Assembly: GCF_900155595.1 (NCBI RefSeq) | Contig: NZ_FTPB01000004.1 | Span: 1,116,001 to 1,180,000 of the forward strand | Origin: Actinomyces mediterranea | GTDB taxonomy: Bacteria > Actinomycetota > Actinomycetes > Actinomycetales > Actinomycetaceae | Reading direction: 5' to 3' | Length of the DNA: 64,000 nucleotides | Shown here: in pieces, positions 60,533 through 64,000 of the stretch | Numbering within the stretch: the first letter of the stretch is position 1 | Layout of the letters: the number at the start of each line of letters is the position of its first letter | The notes under the pieces: generated by a model | Told to the model about the DNA's origin: nothing | What the model saw: the letters and a program-made list of their open reading frames with translations, nothing else | Databases searched by the model: none | Position numbers and translations under genes: made by a program

Positions 60533-63500
60533 GTGTCCGAGTTGATGTCGATGCCGGATGTGGTATTCGATTTCTCGATTGCTGATGAATTCGCGGGTTT
60601 GTGCGACTCCTCGGCTGCGCGGATCGAGGCCCTGCATTCCTCCCGGGTCGTCTGGGCTCACTCGACGAAGGCTGATTTTTCGGGGTATTTTGCGTGTTTG
60701 TTTGATCAGAACGGTGTGAATGAGGGCGTGGATGCGTTGAATGTGGCGGCGTGTTTGCGTGATGTGGCGGCGAAGGTGCGGGTGTTGCGTGATGCGGCTT
60801 GTGAGGAGAATGCGGTGCGTCGGCGGGCTCGTGAGTGGCAGGAGAGTCAGGAGCGCGAGTGGGCGATTAAGGGTTTTGTGGATGATTTTATGGGGTGGGA
60901 TGCGTGTCCGACTGTGCCGAGGCCGCGTGGTCCGGTGTCGTGTCCTTCGGCGCCGGAGTTGAGGGCTCGTGAGAATCCTGTGTTGGGGGGTGGGTCTGAG
61001 TCGGGGGTGTCGTCGGCGAGGCCGGAGTGTTTGCGTTCGTATGCGTCGAGTATGAGTGGGGCTGACGATGAACTTGACATCGTGTCTGGGCGTTTGGAGG
61101 CGTCGTATCAGGCGTTTGTGGGGTCGTGTTTGTGGGGGAGGGTGGATGCGTCGAGTGTGTTGGATGGTGTGCGTGGGTATGTTGCGGCGAATCGTGGGGA
61201 TGCGGTGTGGGCGCGGACGATTGCGTCGGCGTTTGAGGCCGCTGGGTCGGTGGGAGGGGTGTCGACCCTGTCGGATCCGGCGTTGTTCGCCGCTTTGGCG
61301 GCGGCGGGTGTGTCGGCGACTCGCTTGCAGGTCGCGATTGAGTCGGCCCAGCTTCAGGGCGGGGTTCCGTCTTCGGGGTTTGCTGATGATCCGGTGAATG
61401 TGGCGACCGGGAACTTCGTTGAGCCGGAGGCGGATTTGGTGTTTTCCGGTGGTTCGTCGGCGTTGGGTTGGTCGAGGATGTACAACTCGGCGTCTCATGA
61501 GGTGTTGTCGTTGGGCCCGGGGTGGGCGTGTCCGGCCGATGAGTGCGTGGATGTTGATGGTGAGGCGGCTCGGTGGCGGATGGCGGATGGGCGTGTCGTG
61601 GTCTTCCCCCGCGAGGGCGAGGGTTTTGCGCGCTCCTTGGGTGAATCCTTTTGGTTGGTCGCCGAGGCGGGCGCGAGGTGGGTGGTTTCGGATTCGCGTG
61701 GTGGCGTGTGGCGCTTCGACGTTTCGGGTCGCGTGACGGGCAGGTCTGCGGGCGCGGGGACAGGTGTGTCGTATTTGTACGAGGACGGGCGCTTGGCATG
61801 TATTCGCCATGAGCGGGGGCGTTTCGTCGACGTGATCTGGGATGAGGTGGGTGAGCGGATCGTCGGCGTTGAGGCGTGTGATGGGCGGGTCGTGTCGTAT
61901 TCCTATGATGGGTCGGGGCGTTTGGTCGGGGTTGTGGGGTGCGATCAGGGGCGGCGAGTGTACGAGTGGGATGAGGTGCTCGGGGTGGTCGTGCGGGTTG
62001 TGGACGCCGACGGGGTCGTGGTGGTGGATAACACGTATGACGAGGCGGGGCGGATTGGTGCGCAGCGCTCGCCCGCCGGGCGCGTCTCGCGTTATTCGTA
62101 TCTTCCGGGCGGCGTCACGCAGGTTGCGGACGAGGACGGGACCCGGGCGAATGTGTGGGTGTCGGACCCTTTGGGTCGGCTTATCGCGGTGACGGATAGT
62201 TCGGGGAACACACAGCGTCAGTGTTTTGATCGGTGGGGTAATCAGGTGATGGTGCGCGATCGGGCGGGCGGAGTCACTGTTCGTGAGTTCGACGAGCGGG
62301 GCCGGTGCGTGGCCGAGGTGAACCCTGTTGGCGTGCGTACGGACTATTGCTGGGATGAGTCGGATCGTCTGACGCGGGTCAGTGTCGATGCGCCGGATAC
62401 TGGCGGGCCGAGCGTGACCCTCTTCGAATACACGGCTGATGAACGTTTCCCGTCGGTTATCGTCGATGCGGAGGGCGCCGTGACGCGGGCAGCCTGGATG
62501 GGTGATCTGCTCACCGAACTGGTGGATCCGACGGGGCGGACAACACACCTGTCCTATGACGCTTTCGGTGACCTCGTGTCCGTGACGAACGGGGCGGGCG
62601 AGACGGCGCGTCTGGTTCGCGACGACGCGGGTCGGATCGTCGCCTCGGTGTCGCCTGCGGGCAGGCGCACGAGGTTCGTCTACGATTCGCGGGGCTTGTG
62701 CACTTCTCGCATCGACCCGGCGGGCAACGTGTGGGCGTTCGAGTACACGCCCGCCGGGCGTCTTTCGGCCAGGGTCGATCCTGTGGGCGGGCGCGTTGAG
62801 GTCGTCCATGATGAGGCGGGCCAAGACGGTGTGACTGTCGATGAGCTCGGGCGCCGCATCGTCAAGACCTTCGATGATCTGGGCAATGTGGCCAGGGTCG
62901 AGCTTCCGGATGGTTCGGCGTGGGAGTTCATCCACGATTCGATGTCGCGCATGACCCGGGTGAGCGACCCGGCCGGGGGCTCCTGGTCTGTGACTTATGA
63001 TCCGATGGGGCACCCGACGCAGGGTGTGGACCCTGTGGGGGTGGGTCGTGTCGCCGCGTTGGACGCGGCCGGGTTCGGCGAGACGATCAGCGATGGGAAA
63101 GCGACATGGAGCGAGCGCCACGACCTGCTCGGGCGTCTCATCGCTTCAGCGGGTCCGGACGGGCGCGAGGTCGTGTGGCGTGTGGATCGGATGGGGCGGG
63201 TCGTGGCGACCATCGATCCGGAGGGGAACGAAACCCGCTATGAGCGCGACGCCGCCGGGCGCGTCACCCGGGTCAGGCTCGCCGATGGCGCGTCCTACTC
63301 CTACGAGTATGATCGGGCGGGCCGATGGTGGGCGTCGACCTCGACCGGTGGCGCGCGCTTCGAGATCGTCTATGACGCCGACGGCAATATCGTGCGCGAA
63401 ACCTGGCCCACCGCAGAGGAAGTCCTCACCGACTACGACGTGTGCGCTCGTCCCGTTCGCCGCGTTCAGCCCGGCGTGGGGACCACGACCCTGTCCTATG

Positions 63501-63793
63501 ACGCGTGCGGACGCGTCACACGCATGCGCACACCGAGACGACGGTGGGGACGGCTTCCGGATCGTCGACTCGTTCCTCGGTGGTGCTCTTCTCATAGAAG
63601 CATCTTGATTGAGGATCGTTGTGGCCGACAATCGCGCAACCCTCCCGGTCGACATCGAACCGTCGTGCTTCAAGAAACGATGCGGCTGGTACTCCGACAA
63701 CTCACGCCCCGTCGAGGCTCTCATGTACCTCCTGCAAAGGTGAACAACCTGTACACCTGGCTCTCGATGAGCTTCCGAGCGACGAGTTCGTAG
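60533..63793 (+). CDS. Rhs/YD-repeat polymorphic-toxin-like protein with disrupted 3' end
   Basis: GTG start at 60533 with GGGAG 7 bp upstream; ~1086 codons. Residues ~1-100 form a helical, WXG/ESX-like start without signal peptide (DFSGYFACLF...VRVLRDAACEEN), suggesting type VII-like export. After a linker, a DUF6531-like region (DDPVNVATGNFVEPEADLVF) starts a long array of YD/RHS repeats, for example YEWDEVLGVVVRVVDADG, NETRYERDAAGRVTRVRLADG. The recognisable repeats stop near 63530 at YDACGRVTRMRT; the rest is Arg-rich and looks out of frame. The Rhs core end and toxin tip are missing. First-half codons end in T or G far more than in neighbouring genes. Confidence 0.85.
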   Translation: MSELMSMPDVVFDFSIADEFAGLCDSSAARIEALHSSRVVWAHSTKADFSGYFACLFDQNGVNEGVDALNVAACLRDVAAKVRVLRDAACEENAVRRRAREWQESQEREWAIKGFVDDFMGWDACPTVPRPRGPVSCPSAPELRARENPVLGGGSESGVSSARPECLRSYASSMSGADDELDIVSGRLEASYQAFVGSCLWGRVDASSVLDGVRGYVAANRGDAVWARTIASAFEAAGSVGGVSTLSDPALFAALAAAGVSATRLQVAIESAQLQGGVPSSGFADDPVNVATGNFVEPEADLVFSGGSSALGWSRMYNSASHEVLSLGPGWACPADECVDVDGEAARWRMADGRVVVFPREGEGFARSLGESFWLVAEAGARWVVSDSRGGVWRFDVSGRVTGRSAGAGTGVSYLYEDGRLACIRHERGRFVDVIWDEVGERIVGVEACDGRVVSYSYDGSGRLVGVVGCDQGRRVYEWDEVLGVVVRVVDADGVVVVDNTYDEAGRIGAQRSPAGRVSRYSYLPGGVTQVADEDGTRANVWVSDPLGRLIAVTDSSGNTQRQCFDRWGNQVMVRDRAGGVTVREFDERGRCVAEVNPVGVRTDYCWDESDRLTRVSVDAPDTGGPSVTLFEYTADERFPSVIVDAEGAVTRAAWMGDLLTELVDPTGRTTHLSYDAFGDLVSVTNGAGETARLVRDDAGRIVASVSPAGRRTRFVYDSRGLCTSRIDPAGNVWAFEYTPAGRLSARVDPVGGRVEVVHDEAGQDGVTVDELGRRIVKTFDDLGNVARVELPDGSAWEFIHDSMSRMTRVSDPAGGSWSVTYDPMGHPTQGVDPVGVGRVAALDAAGFGETISDGKATWSERHDLLGRLIASAGPDGREVVWRVDRMGRVVATIDPEGNETRYERDAAGRVTRVRLADGASYSYEYDRAGRWWASTSTGGARFEIVYDADGNIVRETWPTAEEVLTDYDVCARPVRRVQPGVGTTTLSYDACGRVTRMRTPRRRWGRLPDRRLVPRWCSSHRSILIEDRCGRQSRNPPGRHRTVVLQETMRLVLRQLTPRRGSHVPPAKVNNLYTWLSMSFRATSS
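63621..63743 (+). CDS. Short ORF after the Rhs repeats, possible immunity or toxin-tip remnant
   Basis: 40 codons from a GTG with GAGGAT upstream: it reads VADNRATLPVDIEPSCFKKR and then CGWYSDNSRPVEALMYLLQR. Its composition looks protein-like, unlike the overlapping Rhs frame. A preceding fragment FRIVDSFLGGALLIEAS (ending 63608) may belong to the same lost gene. No family recognised. Confidence 0.35.
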   Translation: MADNRATLPVDIEPSCFKKRCGWYSDNSRPVEALMYLLQR

Positions 63794-63892
63794 GGCATCG
63801 CCGTGCGATCGCGCATTTCAGTGGGGAGAGCCCTAGACTGAGCATCACGTTAGTACCCCCACCGGGTATCCATCACCCCACGAAGGCTTATC

Positions 63893-64000
63893 ATGTCGCA
63901 CACCCCGTCCATGCCGGACCCGCCACGCTCCCGCCAGATGTTCTCCCTGGTCGACGCGCATACCGCTTCTGAGAACCTCAAGTCCGCAGGCGGCGGGGGC
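63893..64000 (+). CDS. Start of an unidentified gene at the right edge
   Basis: ATG with GAAGG 6 bp upstream; 36 residues are visible before the window ends (MSHTPSMPDPPRSRQMFSLV and on). Too short to identify. Confidence 0.5.
   Translation, partial: MSHTPSMPDPPRSRQMFSLVDAHTASENLKSAGGGG

Noticed and set aside
60494-63121. 875-residue open frame on the minus strand opposite the Rhs gene
   Set aside because: It is rich in Arg, Pro, His and Thr with no domain pattern. It arises from the strong codon bias of the Rhs repeats on the other strand.
1-64000. tRNA, rRNA and riboswitch genes
   Set aside because: No cloverleaf-like segments with CCA-proximal stems, rRNA motifs or familiar riboswitch cores were noticed by eye; a covariance-model scan was not possible.

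Overview
The window is high-GC, densely packed DNA with short intergenic gaps, many ATGA or GTGA stop-start overlaps, MalF/MalG permease pairs without their own ATPase, ROK and LacI regulators, and secreted enzymes ending in LAxTG sortase signals. This points to an actinobacterium, most likely an Actinomyces/Schaalia-like member of the Actinomycetaceae with a xylan-degrading lifestyle. The genus is inferred; no rRNA or marker gene is present.

Layout. 0-0.9 kb: a HEPN protein cut by the left edge, and an XRE-HTH/nucleotidyltransferase fusion with a palindromic operator. 0.9-29.8 kb: a large xylan/xylose locus containing xylR (ROK), class II xylA, xylB, an MFS transporter, a LacI regulator, an oligosaccharide ABC importer, cytosolic GH43, GH3, acetyl esterase, Gfo/Idh oxidoreductase and GH10, two wall-anchored enzymes (GH10 with CBM22/CBM9-like domains, and GH3), and a ChvE/GguA/GguB-type monosaccharide ABC transporter. 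Four copies of one inverted-repeat motif lie at the promoters of this locus and are proposed as the XylR operator.

29.9-37.2 kb: a GntR-controlled cluster (SDR, transaldolase-like lyase, TIM-barrel isomerase, beta-hydroxyacid dehydrogenase, GntP permease, glycerate kinase). It probably feeds an unidentified sugar acid or polyol to 2-phosphoglycerate and is the best candidate here for an undescribed pathway. 37.2-38.3 kb: a decayed sugar locus (SorC, ABC ATPase and xylulokinase remnants). 38.5-40.7 kb: a putative toxin/RHH pair and an MFS sugar porter. 40.7-43.6 kb: a less GC-rich scrap region with a serine recombinase fragment, an antitoxin with a truncated PIN partner, a dead IS256 transposase and a diverged repeat with hairpins. 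A DUF3800 gene follows.

44.4-49.1 kb: a 2-oxoacid:ferredoxin oxidoreductase operon (gamma, alpha, beta, and a GltD-like flavoprotein with a C-terminal ferredoxin domain). 49.4-56.3 kb: an alpha-galactoside locus (lipoprotein, two permeases, GH36) facing a ROK regulator. 56.7-60.2 kb: DUF4956 and VTC-domain proteins, a CPBP protease, a small ORF and a RidA-like protein. 60.5-64 kb: a large Rhs/YD-repeat protein with unusual codon use and a scrambled 3' end, then the start of an unidentified gene at the right edge.

How it works together (inference): wall-anchored GH10 and GH3 enzymes cut xylan outside the cell. The first ABC system imports xylo-oligosaccharides for the cytosolic GH43, GH3, GH10 and esterase, while the ChvE-type system imports free monosaccharide. 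XylA and XylB then pass xylose to the pentose phosphate pathway. The two carbohydrate-uptake-1-type importers would depend on a shared ATPase (MsiK-like) encoded elsewhere.
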